From Ehrlichia chaffeensis str. Arkansas (GTDB taxonomy: Bacteria; Pseudomonadota; Alphaproteobacteria; Rickettsiales; Anaplasmataceae), in NCBI RefSeq assembly GCF_000013145.1, contig NC_007799.1:62001-126000 (forward strand): 64,000 nt of DNA, given 5' to 3'. Below, piece after piece: positions 27,366 through 36,534 of the stretch. The translations under genes were made by a program, and so were the position numbers. The notes beneath the pieces were generated by a model. That model searched no databases. It was not told the origin of the DNA and saw only the letters and a program-made list of their open reading frames with translations. Each line of letters begins with the position of its first letter. Positions within the stretch are counted from its first letter, which is position 1.

Positions 27366-28771
27366 CCTTATTTTTTTTCAATACTATGGTGTAAAAAGGA
27401 TGAAGCAGCAGGAGTTTCTGTGATGCAAACTGGAGAAGTTAAGATTCCTCCTCTTAGTGGATGTATAGAATCTGCAGAAGTATTGAAAGTTGCAGATCTT
27501 GTTGTGGGTGCAGCAACACTTATCAAATTTTTATAGAGGTTATGCAAGAAATCCAAGAATGATGGGCCAGGATATTATATTGTGCAAGAACAATTTAGAA
27601 AAATATTAGTTTTTTTAAAGGAATACATTTTAAGTATATTTGTGATGTTTGTACAGGAATATTTTACGTATTACCTTCTGCTGTACGGGTGTATTCTACA
27701 TTTAAGACCAGAAATGCTATCTATTCTTCAACAGAAAGTAGAGAATAGTGGCTTATTGATTGGAATCTTGAATGTGCTTGTATTTTTCATTGTACGGCAA
27801 TATTATGTGTACCTAAATTATCTCATAACTTGATATATAGTACATCTGCGTACTCTAACCCAGGAGCATTAAATACGTGTACTGCACGGATTGTTTTCTG
27901 TATGCAAAGGGGATAATCTGTACCTTTAACGGATAAGTGGCTTATTAGCTAATCCTTCTAATACATCATCCATGAAGTTTGGTCGAGTACATCATATAGG
28001 ATTTTATCGACAATTGTTTCAGATGTTGTGTAATCTTATCTCTCTTAGATCAAGTGATCCAGAATTTTCAACAGAAATACTAGATTTAGCAATGGTGAGT
28101 GTTTCTATGATGCTTAGTACTATGTGTAATAATTATAGATGTCTTCTAAATGAATGAGATGGTGCATCCATGAAGTTTGGTAGAATACATCATGGAGGGT
28201 TTTATCGACAATTGTTTCAGATGTTGTGTAATCTTACCTCTCTTAGATCGAGTGATCCAGGATTTTCAACGGACTAGATTTAGCAATAGTAAGTGTTTTT
28301 GTGATCTTTGGTACTACGTGTAATAATTATAGATGTCTTCTAAATGAACAGATGGTACATCAGATACAAGAAATTTGTGTGTAATGATGTGGAAGTATAC
28401 GAAATCGCAAAGGATATTATGCCAGGAGGTTAGCAGTGTCATATTCTATTATCTAACTTTCTATATATGTATTCTATAAATGATGATGGAGTAATATGTG
28501 TAGATAGTATACCATTGCCACGTATCACATTAGAAAGATGTGATGAAAATTTTGCTGCTAGGGTTCAGCAAAGTATAGTCGATAATAGTATGAATTTTAG
28601 TGTTCTTATAGAAGATTTAGCTTCACGTGTTGTTCATAATATAATATGTCTAGTGTAGCTGCTTGTGAGGAAGCCATAGAAGCATATTGTGCGTTGTATG
28701 ATGAAGTAATATGCTCTGTGAAAAAGATCAAGCTAGAGGATTATAAACTGAATTGCTACTCTATATTTTAG
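27366..28771 (+). pseudogene. Decayed paralog of the 29-31 kb gene
   Basis: Short frames in succession match, in order, the protein encoded at 29064-31471. The piece at 27382-27534 resembles its 'DEASGAV' linker. The piece around 27680-27780 (LRPEMLSILQQKVENSG) matches its LKKDLLSFIGNRIENPE. The piece 27972-28157 (GFYRQLFQMLCNLISLRSSD) matches GFYRHVLRLLCNLVSARVSD. The piece from 28467 (MYSINDDGVICVDSIPLPR) matches MYSVNDNGVKNVGGLAMPK. The tail to 28771 (VAACEEAIEAY) continues in another frame. Several frameshifts and stops separate the pieces, and the segment at 27972-28160 is tandemly repeated at about 28170-28350. The N-terminal part is not recognisable. Confidence 0.85.
27970..28352 (+). 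repeat. Internal tandem duplication in the decayed paralog
   Basis: Two adjacent segments of about 185-190 bp, the first from about 27970 and the second from about 28168, are clearly related through 'ATGAAGTTTGGT..A' to 'TGTCTTCTAAATGAA'. The second has lost bases and carries a premature stop. The duplication is later than the split from the parent gene. Confidence 0.85.
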
Positions 28772-29063
28772 GGATTTAGTATCAATAAATCTTATTGGAA
28801 TTCAGAAATGAATAGTGTTTTAAAATACTCAAAGTTGTTTTGGTTATGGCTATATTACTGTAATTTTTATATGTCTTTGACGAAGATAAGATAGAATAAG
28901 TAGACTTATGATTGTAGTAGTGTAAAGCTGTGATTTCTTAATAGATAGGAATTATAGTTTCCCTAATATAGTTTATATGTAAAGTAATATGTTAAAAAAA
29001 TTAGTTAAACTATGAGTTGTATTAGTGTTATACTTGTGTTTATTACGAGTTTTATAATATATT

Positions 29064-31471
29064 GTGTTTGAACTATTTATTGTTATTACTTCTATTGTTG
29101 GTGGTGCTACAGCATTATTTGGTTTAATGGCTGGTTCTGATAAAGTGGTAAAAAAGAACAAGAGGAAGAGCAGAAGGCAAGGCCTAATAGAAGAAGGACA
29201 CGACAAGCTGAGAAATCAAGCCAAGAACAAGCTAAAGAGCAAGATGTAGGAGCTTCATCTGACACAAAGGTAGAAGAAAAAAAAGATATACAACATGGGT
29301 CTGATGATGGTCAAGAGAAAGCTAAGGGGGTGGGGGGAGTAGATGGAGCGTCTGGATTGCAACATGTACCTGGTACATATGAATCTAGTCAGTTAAAGCC
29401 TGAAACTGGTGATAGTGATACACTATCATCTGAGTTACAAGATCAATATTTACGTCAGGGTGCAAAGCCAAAAAAACGTGCTCAGGGCTCTATGCGTCAG
29501 GCAACGGTTCCTGTAGTATCTACTACTGAGGAAGTAGAAACTCAGTCTTCAAAAAAAGATAAATATCGTGTAAGAGTACCTTATCGTGTAAGAGTACCTT
29601 TTATTCCTAGGTTTGCGCGACTTGAAGAAGAACAGCAACATCTACAATCTCAACAGTCTGATGCTGGAACTAGTGAAAGTGTAGTAAGAAAAAGAGAAGC
29701 TTGTGAACCAGAGAAAAAACATGTTGCTAAGGTTAAGCCATCAAAGCCTAGTACCAAACCTTTTATTCCTAGGTTTGCGCGACTTGAAGAAGAACAGCAA
29801 CATCTACAATCTCAACAGTCTGATGCTGGAACTAGTGAAAGTGTAGTAAGAAAAAGAGAAGCTTGTGAACCAGAGAAAAAACATGTTGCTAAGGTTAAGC
29901 CATCAAAGCCTAGTACCAAACCTTTTATTCCTAGGTTTGCGCGACTTGAAGAAGAACAGCAACGTCTACAATCTCAACAGTCTGATGCTGGAACTAGTGA
30001 AAGTGTAGTAAGAAAAAGAGAAGCTTGTGAACCAGAGAAAAAACATGTTGCTAAGGTTAAGCCATCAAAGCCTAGTACCAAACCTTTTATTCCTAGGTTT
30101 GCGCGACTTGAAGAAGAACAGCAACGTCTACAATCTCAACAGTCTGATGCTGGAACTGATAAAGATTCACTACAAAGAGCAGAGGCTTTAACAATGCGAG
30201 AGCCTGGTTTTCCTAAAATGTATACACCGCAATATCCTGTGAGAATATTGCAACGTGTACAGCATAAAAAAGATGACGCTGTTGTAAGTAAGGGTGTAGT
30301 TGAAGGTAGTGCAGGTGATGTTGAGCAAGGATTTGCAAGGTTGCAAATTCAAGGTGATGAAGCTTCAGGTGCTGTAGAGGTAGGAGGTAGTCAAGTTAGT
30401 ACGGGTCTCGAAAGTGTGTTAGTATCTAAAGGCTCAAGTGTTTTTAATGTAGCGTATTTTCCGAAGTTTGGTAGGGGGAGTAAATCAAAAAGGTTATCTG
30501 GTCGAAAATATCGTGTGTTACAAGAAGAATATAGATTACAGCTCTGGGATTTTACAGATATGCATTTACAACATGCTCGCTTTATAGTTAGAAAAATGTT
30601 TTGTTTGGAGTGTGGTGTTGTACGTCTAAAGAAAGATCTACTATCTTTTATAGGCAATAGAATAGAAAATCCTGAATTCTGCATTCTTATTTTTAAAGTT
30701 GCTTGCCTTGGGCATTGTATGTCAGTGACCAATATTATTAAATTCTATCATAGCTTATTCTATAACGAGATAGATGATCAAGTATTAGAAGAATGTGTGC
30801 AAGATATCGTTATATATGCACAAGATACAGAGCTATCTATTACTAAAATAGCTGGTGTGTTTTCTAATAGTTATACTAGCTATGTTTCAAAAAATACTGT
30901 GCCCCATCCGCCTGGTTTTTATCGTCATGTGTTACGATTGTTGTGTAATCTTGTTTCTGCTAGAGTTAGTGATCCAGAATGTCCAGTTGATGTATTAGAC
31001 TGTGTGATAGTGTGTGCTGCACAACTGTTGGGTACTGTGTATAATAATTATAAAAGTTTTACAAAAATGCAAGGCGTGAATATAGATAACATGAGCTTTT
31101 TTTCAGTAGTAGAAAATATGGGATCAACAAGACATTGTTGTGGACAGCTTGGACTAGTGTGTTATGGTCTTTTGAATTGTATGACATATATGTATAGTGT
31201 AAATGATAATGGTGTGAAAAATGTGGGTGGTCTTGCTATGCCGAAAATAGTTGTGGAACGGTGTTCTGAACATTTTTATGGTGTGGTTGAAAGGAATATG
31301 GCTTCTGGTAATATGGGATTTCATGTTATTATGGGAGATTGTGCTGCACGTGTTTGTGCGGCAGTGGATAGATATAATGTAATGGCTTGTGAAGATGAGA
31401 TAGCAGGATATGAGGGCATATATAATCAGGTAATGCGTAGTTCTAAAGAGGAGAAAGGGCCACAAAGGTAA
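29064..31471 (+). CDS. Variable-family paralog needing a -1 frameshift
   Basis: Family of unknown function. A GTG at 29064 opens a hydrophobic N-terminus (FIVITSIVGGATALFGLM) like those of the other members, but this frame fails after 61 codons. At 29150-29156 the heptamer A AAA AAG sits exactly in the phase needed for a -1 slip; continuing one base back leads, without any stop, into the long frame that ends at 31471. The joined product would be 802 residues, close to the intact paralogs (843-844). It has a charged linker, 3.4 copies of a 54-residue repeat (FIPRFARLEEEQQ...) and the conserved C-terminal domain (from about WDFTDMHLQHARFIV). Without slippage, only a GTG at 29330 would give the long part, lacking the membrane segment. 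Either programmed frameshifting, an A-tract length variant (7 instead of 6 A) or early decay is possible. Confidence 0.75.
29150..29156 (+). promoter_or_regulatory. dnaX-like A AAA AAG slippery heptamer
   Basis: The zero frame reads GTA AAA AAG. A -1 slip on the last two codons gives GAA CAA GAG next, which is the frame of the downstream 772-codon stretch. This is the heptamer used by E. coli dnaX. I do not see a strong downstream stem-loop; AGGCAAGGCCT near 29176 is only a weak candidate. Confidence 0.55.
29600..30157 (+). repeat. 162-bp tandem repeat, 3.4 copies
   Basis: Units begin at 29600, 29762, 29924 and 30086 (truncated). Copies are almost identical; His becomes Arg in EEEQQ(H/R)LQ in the last two. 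Each full unit encodes 54 charged residues, so the array can change length in frame. Confidence 0.96.
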
Positions 31472-31502
31472 AACTCCATTTGTTTTTATTTGGTTGTACA
31501 GT

Positions 31503-31986
31503 CAATAAAGCATGTATTAGGGTTGTATATTAGATCTTAATAGGATCATAAAAGTAATAATTAATGTAAGTGAGTTTTTGTAGAAAATACCGTTATTCAT
31601 GTATGCATTTAATTTTAATATGTTTTAAAGTTACTGTTTGTAAGAATTCAGGCAATAAAGCATGTGTGAAAGTTGTGGATTAGATCTTAATATAAATCAT
31701 AAAAGTGATGACTATGTAAATAAGTTTTTGTAGAAAATGCTTTTATAATTTTCATTGTGTTATTCATTTGTGCGTTTGATCGTAATATATTTTAGAATGA
31801 CTGTTTGTAAGAATTCAGGCAATAAAGCATGTGTGAAAGTTGTGGGTTAGATCTTAATATAAATCATAAAAGTGATGACTATGTAAATAAGTTTTTATAG
31901 AAAATACTTTTATAATTTTTATTGTGTTATTCATTTGTGTGTTTGATCGTAATATGTTTTAAGATTGCTGTTTTTAAGAATTCAGG
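31503..31986. repeat. Noncoding tandem repeat, 3 copies of 150-167 bp
   Basis: Copies start at 31503, 31653 and 31820, each with CAATAAAGCATGT at its start and GAATTCAGG at its end. Copies 2 and 3 are nearly identical (167 bp); copy 1 is more diverged. It lies downstream of one paralog and upstream of the next. Confidence 0.93.
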
Positions 31987-32091
31987 GGATTTTTTGTAAA
32001 TTCCTGTAATTGGTGAATTAGAATAGTGTTATTTCATTTTATTAGGTAGTTCCTGTTGCATCATAATTGGTGTAAAAAGCGCTATTGTTTC

Positions 32092-32120
32092 TTGTAAAAA
32101 GTGTTAAAATATGATAATAT
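32092..32120 (+). promoter_or_regulatory. Family promoter, TTGTAA-N17-TAATAT
   Basis: The hexamers lie at 32092-32097 and 32115-32120, 55 bp from the ATG at 32176. Five other family copies have the same arrangement at the same distance, which is the main support. Confidence 0.55.
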
Positions 32121-32175
32121 ATTGATAAAAATTTAATAAATTCTTTTTCCAATCATATAGATTAAGTGTGTTATT

Positions 32176-34710
32176 ATGTTATTCTCTATAGTTGCTGTTG
32201 TTACTGCAGCTGCTATTGCTGTAGTCATGATGATGAGTGGTGATGAAATTAAAAAAGCAGCATCGAAGTCATCTGGTAAAAAAGGAAGGGCAAAAAGTAG
32301 TAAGACAAGTAGTCAGGTACAGAAGAGTCTAGAACCAGTAACTAGTGCTGGTGAGCAGGCTCCTACTGTTCAACAGGAAGAAATAGTACAACTGCCCTCT
32401 GATTCTCAATTTGAGTCTTCTAATCAAGACATTGTGCAAACGGAGGAGCAGGTTGTTAAGAAAAAAGAAGACGTAAAGTCTGGGGATCAATCTCAGAAAA
32501 AAGCTGTTAAAAAGAAGTTAGTGTTAAGAGACTTTTATAGTGGCTTTAAAGGTTCTAGTGAAAAAGTTCAAGTTGATATTACTGGTGGACCAATTACTGG
32601 TCAGCCTACTATGTTAAGTTATGCTGAAAGAGCTAGGATTGGGATATCTAGTAAAGAAAAGGGGAAAGCTGTTGGTCAACCTATTACATTAAGTTGTTCT
32701 GAAAAAGCTAGTAGTAGTGTAAAGGGGAAAAAAGGTCCTCATGCGGTTAGTCAAGAGGGATATGTTGTTCAGAAGGGAGATCCGGGGAGTAAGTATTTAG
32801 GGGAGGAGGTAAAGCCAAAAGTTTCTGGTATTCAACCTATAAAAGTAAAAGAAGAGAGTAAATCTAGTTCTATATCAGAGAGTGTGGTAAAACTGTCAGA
32901 TCAACCTTCAAGAAAATCCCTAAAGAAATTAGTATTGGGAGACTCCAAGGCAGGTAGTGTTCCTGGTGTGTTAAAAAGCCCTATTGAAGGGGATACTGTT
33001 GCTCGACCTTCTTTAAGCTATGCTGAAAAAGTTAGAATTGGGATATCTAGTAAAGAAAAGGAGGCAGCTGTTAGTCAACCTACTGAATTAATTTGTTCTG
33101 AAAAAGCTAGTAGTGGTGTAAAGGAGAAAAAAAGTCCTCATACGGTTAGTCAGGAGGGAAGTCAAGAGGGATATGTTGTTCAGAAGGAAGATCTAGAAAG
33201 TAAGTATTTAAGGGAAGGGGCAAAGCCAAAAGTTTCTGGTATTCAGCCTTTAAAAGTACAAGAAGAGATTAAATCTAGTTCTATATCAGAAAGTGTAGTA
33301 AAACCATCAGATCAACCTTCAAGGAAACCCCTAAAGAAAATAGTATTGGAAGACACTAAGACAGGTAGTGTTCCTGGTGTGTTAAAAAGCCCTACTGAAG
33401 GGGATACTGTTGCTCGACCTTCTTTAAGCTATGCTGAAAAAGTTAGAATTGGGATATCTAGTAAAGAAAAGGAGGCAGCTGTTGCTCGATCTGCTGTATT
33501 AAGTTATGCTGAAAAAGGTAAAGTTGGAATATCTAGTGAAAAGAAGCAGTCAAAAGATCCTGATGATGTTATTGTTCTTAGTACTAGTGGTAAATCAGTA
33601 AATGATGACTTACAACCTGTTCCTCAAGTATTAATTCCAGTGCAGGTTGTGCCTGCTCAGCACATTGTTAGTCGTCCTGTTATTTACAAACATTTGTCAT
33701 ATGGTTCTAAAGCTGGCTATAGTCTTGCTATACAGCAATTTAGAGAAGAGAAAATATGGGATTTTGCAAAAATGCATATGGCATATGTTCATGACTCACT
33801 AAATTATATGTTTTTTGTGAAAAATGGAAAGCTTTTACTAAAGCCTGAAATTCGAGATCTTCTATTAAAAATAACTAACAATATAGATCTATGTACCTTT
33901 TTAATGAAAATGGTAATGCTAGATCATCTGATGAGTAGACTTTGTAAGTTTTATGTTAGTGATAGCCTGAAGTACTGTGCAAGTCATTTTCGTAATCCAA
34001 GTCTTGTAGATAACTTACTTATTCAGATTTTGAGTAAAAAACGTATTGACTGTATAACAATGTCACAAGAACTGCGATATAATCTTGCTATGTGTACTAA
34101 AGGTTATGACGCTGAAGTTTTTGAGCTACATGATAGTATTTTTTACAGTGAAGTGTTAAGCCTATACTGTGAATTTATGCATGCATCAGTTGATGATGAA
34201 CAATCTAAAACTTTGTGTAGTTTGGTAGAGTTATCTTGTGCTTTACAGTTTGGACAAATGTATCATGTACTTGGTAAGTCTAAACATATGGTTGTTGAGG
34301 GTATGAATATAGAGAAAATGGAAAAAGACTTGTCTGAAGGAAAAGATGTAAAACAGTTTATTTTTCGTGCTAGAATTTTTGGTGGCTACTGTTATGCAAT
34401 GCGAAAAGCATTAAGACATATGTATATTCCAACTGATAAAAATACTGCGTGTGCGGTAGCTGGATTAAATGTTCCATCTAGAATGTTGAAAGTATGTAGT
34501 AAGGACATTGCTGAGATCATTGATGATCATGTTAAAAGAAATAAAATGGACTTTAGTGTTTTTGTTAATAATATGGTAAGTTCTGTAAAGAGATTCATGG
34601 TGAATCGACATACAAGGTTTCTAGTACGAGAAGACATTTCAATATATCAGGCAAAAATAAGTAGTAAATATAAAACAATAGGACCTGATAGCCAGGTTTG
34701 TTCATTATAG
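32176..34710 (+). CDS. Intact variable-family protein, 844 residues
   Basis: Function unknown. The protein begins with a hydrophobic segment (LFSIVAVVTAAAIAVVMMM, 2-20) directly followed by a Lys/Ser-rich stretch, more like an uncleaved membrane anchor than a signal peptide. Residues 30-490 are polar, Lys/Ser/Glu-rich and built from repeats of about 133-137 residues with the recurring LSYAEKVRIGISSKEK element. The last 340 residues (from VIYKHLSYGSK) form the conserved helical domain of the family, including WDFAKMHMAYVHDSL, DSLKYCASHF, FYSEVLSLYCEFM and FRARIFGGYCYAMRKALRHMY. It is the only copy besides 36535-39066 with no frameshift. A family-type promoter and an AAGTGTGTT element precede the ATG. 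Exposure to the host is an inference from repeats and variability. Confidence 0.88.
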   Translation: MLFSIVAVVTAAAIAVVMMMSGDEIKKAASKSSGKKGRAKSSKTSSQVQKSLEPVTSAGEQAPTVQQEEIVQLPSDSQFESSNQDIVQTEEQVVKKKEDVKSGDQSQKKAVKKKLVLRDFYSGFKGSSEKVQVDITGGPITGQPTMLSYAERARIGISSKEKGKAVGQPITLSCSEKASSSVKGKKGPHAVSQEGYVVQKGDPGSKYLGEEVKPKVSGIQPIKVKEESKSSSISESVVKLSDQPSRKSLKKLVLGDSKAGSVPGVLKSPIEGDTVARPSLSYAEKVRIGISSKEKEAAVSQPTELICSEKASSGVKEKKSPHTVSQEGSQEGYVVQKEDLESKYLREGAKPKVSGIQPLKVQEEIKSSSISESVVKPSDQPSRKPLKKIVLEDTKTGSVPGVLKSPTEGDTVARPSLSYAEKVRIGISSKEKEAAVARSAVLSYAEKGKVGISSEKKQSKDPDDVIVLSTSGKSVNDDLQPVPQVLIPVQVVPAQHIVSRPVIYKHLSYGSKAGYSLAIQQFREEKIWDFAKMHMAYVHDSLNYMFFVKNGKLLLKPEIRDLLLKITNNIDLCTFLMKMVMLDHLMSRLCKFYVSDSLKYCASHFRNPSLVDNLLIQILSKKRIDCITMSQELRYNLAMCTKGYDAEVFELHDSIFYSEVLSLYCEFMHASVDDEQSKTLCSLVELSCALQFGQMYHVLGKSKHMVVEGMNIEKMEKDLSEGKDVKQFIFRARIFGGYCYAMRKALRHMYIPTDKNTACAVAGLNVPSRMLKVCSKDIAEIIDDHVKRNKMDFSVFVNNMVSSVKRFMVNRHTRFLVREDISIYQAKISSKYKTIGPDSQVCSL
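32617..33480 (+). repeat. In-frame long repeats in the 844-residue gene
   Basis: Units anchored on the Ser-Tyr-Ala-Glu codons start at 32617, 33016 and 33427 (399 and 411 bp apart; the second contains a 12-bp insertion). The third is truncated after about 55 bp. Units two and three begin with almost identical DNA. Confidence 0.88.
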
Positions 34711-34988
34711 GTTTACAGACTTTATATATGTTAACAATATTTTAAAGGTGTGTGATAAGTAATATAAGCATGTGAGAGATTTTTGTACTTATTGTTGAAT
34801 AAGTGTTGAAATTGTTGTTTGTTTTAGACTTTAAAAAAATTTTTAAAGTTAGGGCAGTATATTATTAAGTAGCTCTCCATATGTCTAGTAGTAATTATTG
34901 TATTCTTGTGAAAATATTGAGAATATAATAATGTTAATTATGAAGAATTTAATTTTTTAAACTTTCATTATCAAGTAAGTGTGTTGTT
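34711..34988. other. Spacer with a family promoter
   Basis: AT-rich spacer of 278 bp; its only recognisable element is the family promoter at 34906-34934. Confidence 0.5.
34906..34934 (+). promoter_or_regulatory. Family promoter, TTGTGA-N17-TAATGT
   Basis: Same 17-bp spacing and same distance to the (now dead) start codon as in the intact copies. Confidence 0.45.
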
Positions 34989-36190
34989 ATGATAATTCCT
35001 GTGGTTACTACTGTTGCTGCAGCTGTTGTTGTTGTGATAACGTTAATGAATGGTGTAGGACTGCAAAAGGAGCGTCAAAATCATCTTAGAAGTCTGGTAA
35101 ATCGAAGAATAAAAAGGCAAGTGAGAGTGAAAAGGCATTGGTTGATGTAAATGGGCAAGATGTTTCTGAGAAAGAAGAAAAATCTAGTTTTGTATCAGAA
35201 GATATAGAAAAACTATCGGGCCGCTCTTTAAGAAGACCTCTTGAAAAAAGTTAGTGTTAAAAAGTCTCAAGAGTTAATATACTCTTGGTACATTGGGAAG
35301 TCGTGATGTAGATGGTGTACATAATGTTGGTTATGCGAAAAAAGAAGAGGCTACTTATAACTCTGAACTAACTGTTGTTCACACAAAAAATTTAGAAGGT
35401 TAATATTTAAAAGAGTGTGCAAGGTCAAAAGTGCATGGAAGTCAAGCTGTAGGGATAGAAAACAGAGTGTAATGTTACTAAGGAAAAAAGAAGAAAAGAA
35501 GCCTACTTCTGTACGGAAGATATACTGAAATCACTATTCACAAGAGTCTGAAGGTGAGTTAGCATTAAAAGGCCTCAAGGTTAGACCATTAGAAGATCAT
35601 AAGACGAGTTTGGGTGATATTGGTTATGTAAGGAAAAAGAAAGATTTTTGTGTTGCAAGTTCTGGACGAGTTGTTACTCAAGCAGAAAGTTGAGAAAGTA
35701 GATATTTAAGGGAGGTGTAAAGCCAAAGGTTTCTGGTACTAGAACTTGTTTCAAACAAGAGTAGGTAGTGCTAAAAAAACTAACATAGAAGTATCTGTTT
35801 CTAGAAAGGCTTGAAAAGAAGGAAGCGAAGTAGGAAAAAGTATTTGATGTTGCTTCTTCTATTCCTGTTGGTGATATTGTAAAAACTGGTTTGGTTGTTC
35901 AACCAATAGCTAATAAAGATTTCAAAAGAAATTTGAGTAAAAAGGATGATCTTGTAGCCAAAAATATGCTTCGAATGTGTAGTAAAACAATTAGGAAGAA
36001 AATACAATATTGTATCGACGCACTATGGTTTTACTGTTTTTTTGATGATATACTACGTTATGTAATGAGGTTGCTATCAAGTCCAACGACAAGATTTCTT
36101 TTTAAAAAAAGACCCAAAATATATCGTAATCTGATAGATGACAAAATACTATTAGACCAAATGTACCTTTTCCTATACCATAAATTTTAA
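34989..36190 (+). pseudogene. Degraded family member, central part deleted
   Basis: Starts like its neighbours with ATG and a hydrophobic run (IIPVVTTVAAAVVVVITLM), preceded by the AAGTGTGTT element, but loses frame after about 30 codons. Between 35150 and 35880 broken fragments of the charged repeat region can be read in all three frames. The end, 35891-36190, resembles only the last part of the family domain (NMLRMCSKTIRKKIQ... against RMLKVCSKDIAEII...). Most of the 330-residue domain is missing, so there is both point decay and a large internal deletion. Confidence 0.85.
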
Positions 36191-36534
36191 TGTATTGTTG
36201 GTTTTGGATGTTAGTACTTAAAATGTATCTAACATGTTATTAACTGTATATATTTATCAATATCCTATAAAGTGTAAAAACTGTAGGTAATAATTCTGTA
36301 CATTATTACTAATTGCATAATTTTGATACATTTCAATATTACTGCTTACTTAGCAAGTTTATTATGACTTTCTTCATATTTTAAAAACCAGAAAGTAGGG
36401 CTATATTATTAATTATTTATATAATTAGTAAAAAAGTTTAATTTCTTGATGAAATGTTGAAGATATATTAATATTATTATAAATTAAATTAAATATTTCT
36501 TAAAATATGTATTAATAAATAAAAGGTACTTTCT
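36191..36534. other. Spacer upstream of the 843-residue gene
   Basis: 344 bp, AT-rich, with the family promoter at 36446-36474. No gene. Confidence 0.5.
36446..36474 (+). promoter_or_regulatory. Family promoter, TTGATG-N17-TAATAT
   Basis: Hexamers at 36446-36451 and 36469-36474, 60 bp before the ATG. The arrangement is conserved with the other copies even though the leader right before this ATG differs. Confidence 0.5.

Larger units (their letters stand above)
31472..32175. other. Spacer with tandem repeat and family promoter
   Basis: 704 bp. It holds a three-copy direct repeat (31503-31986) and, closer to the next gene, the family-type promoter at 32092-32120. No coding frame. Confidence 0.7.
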
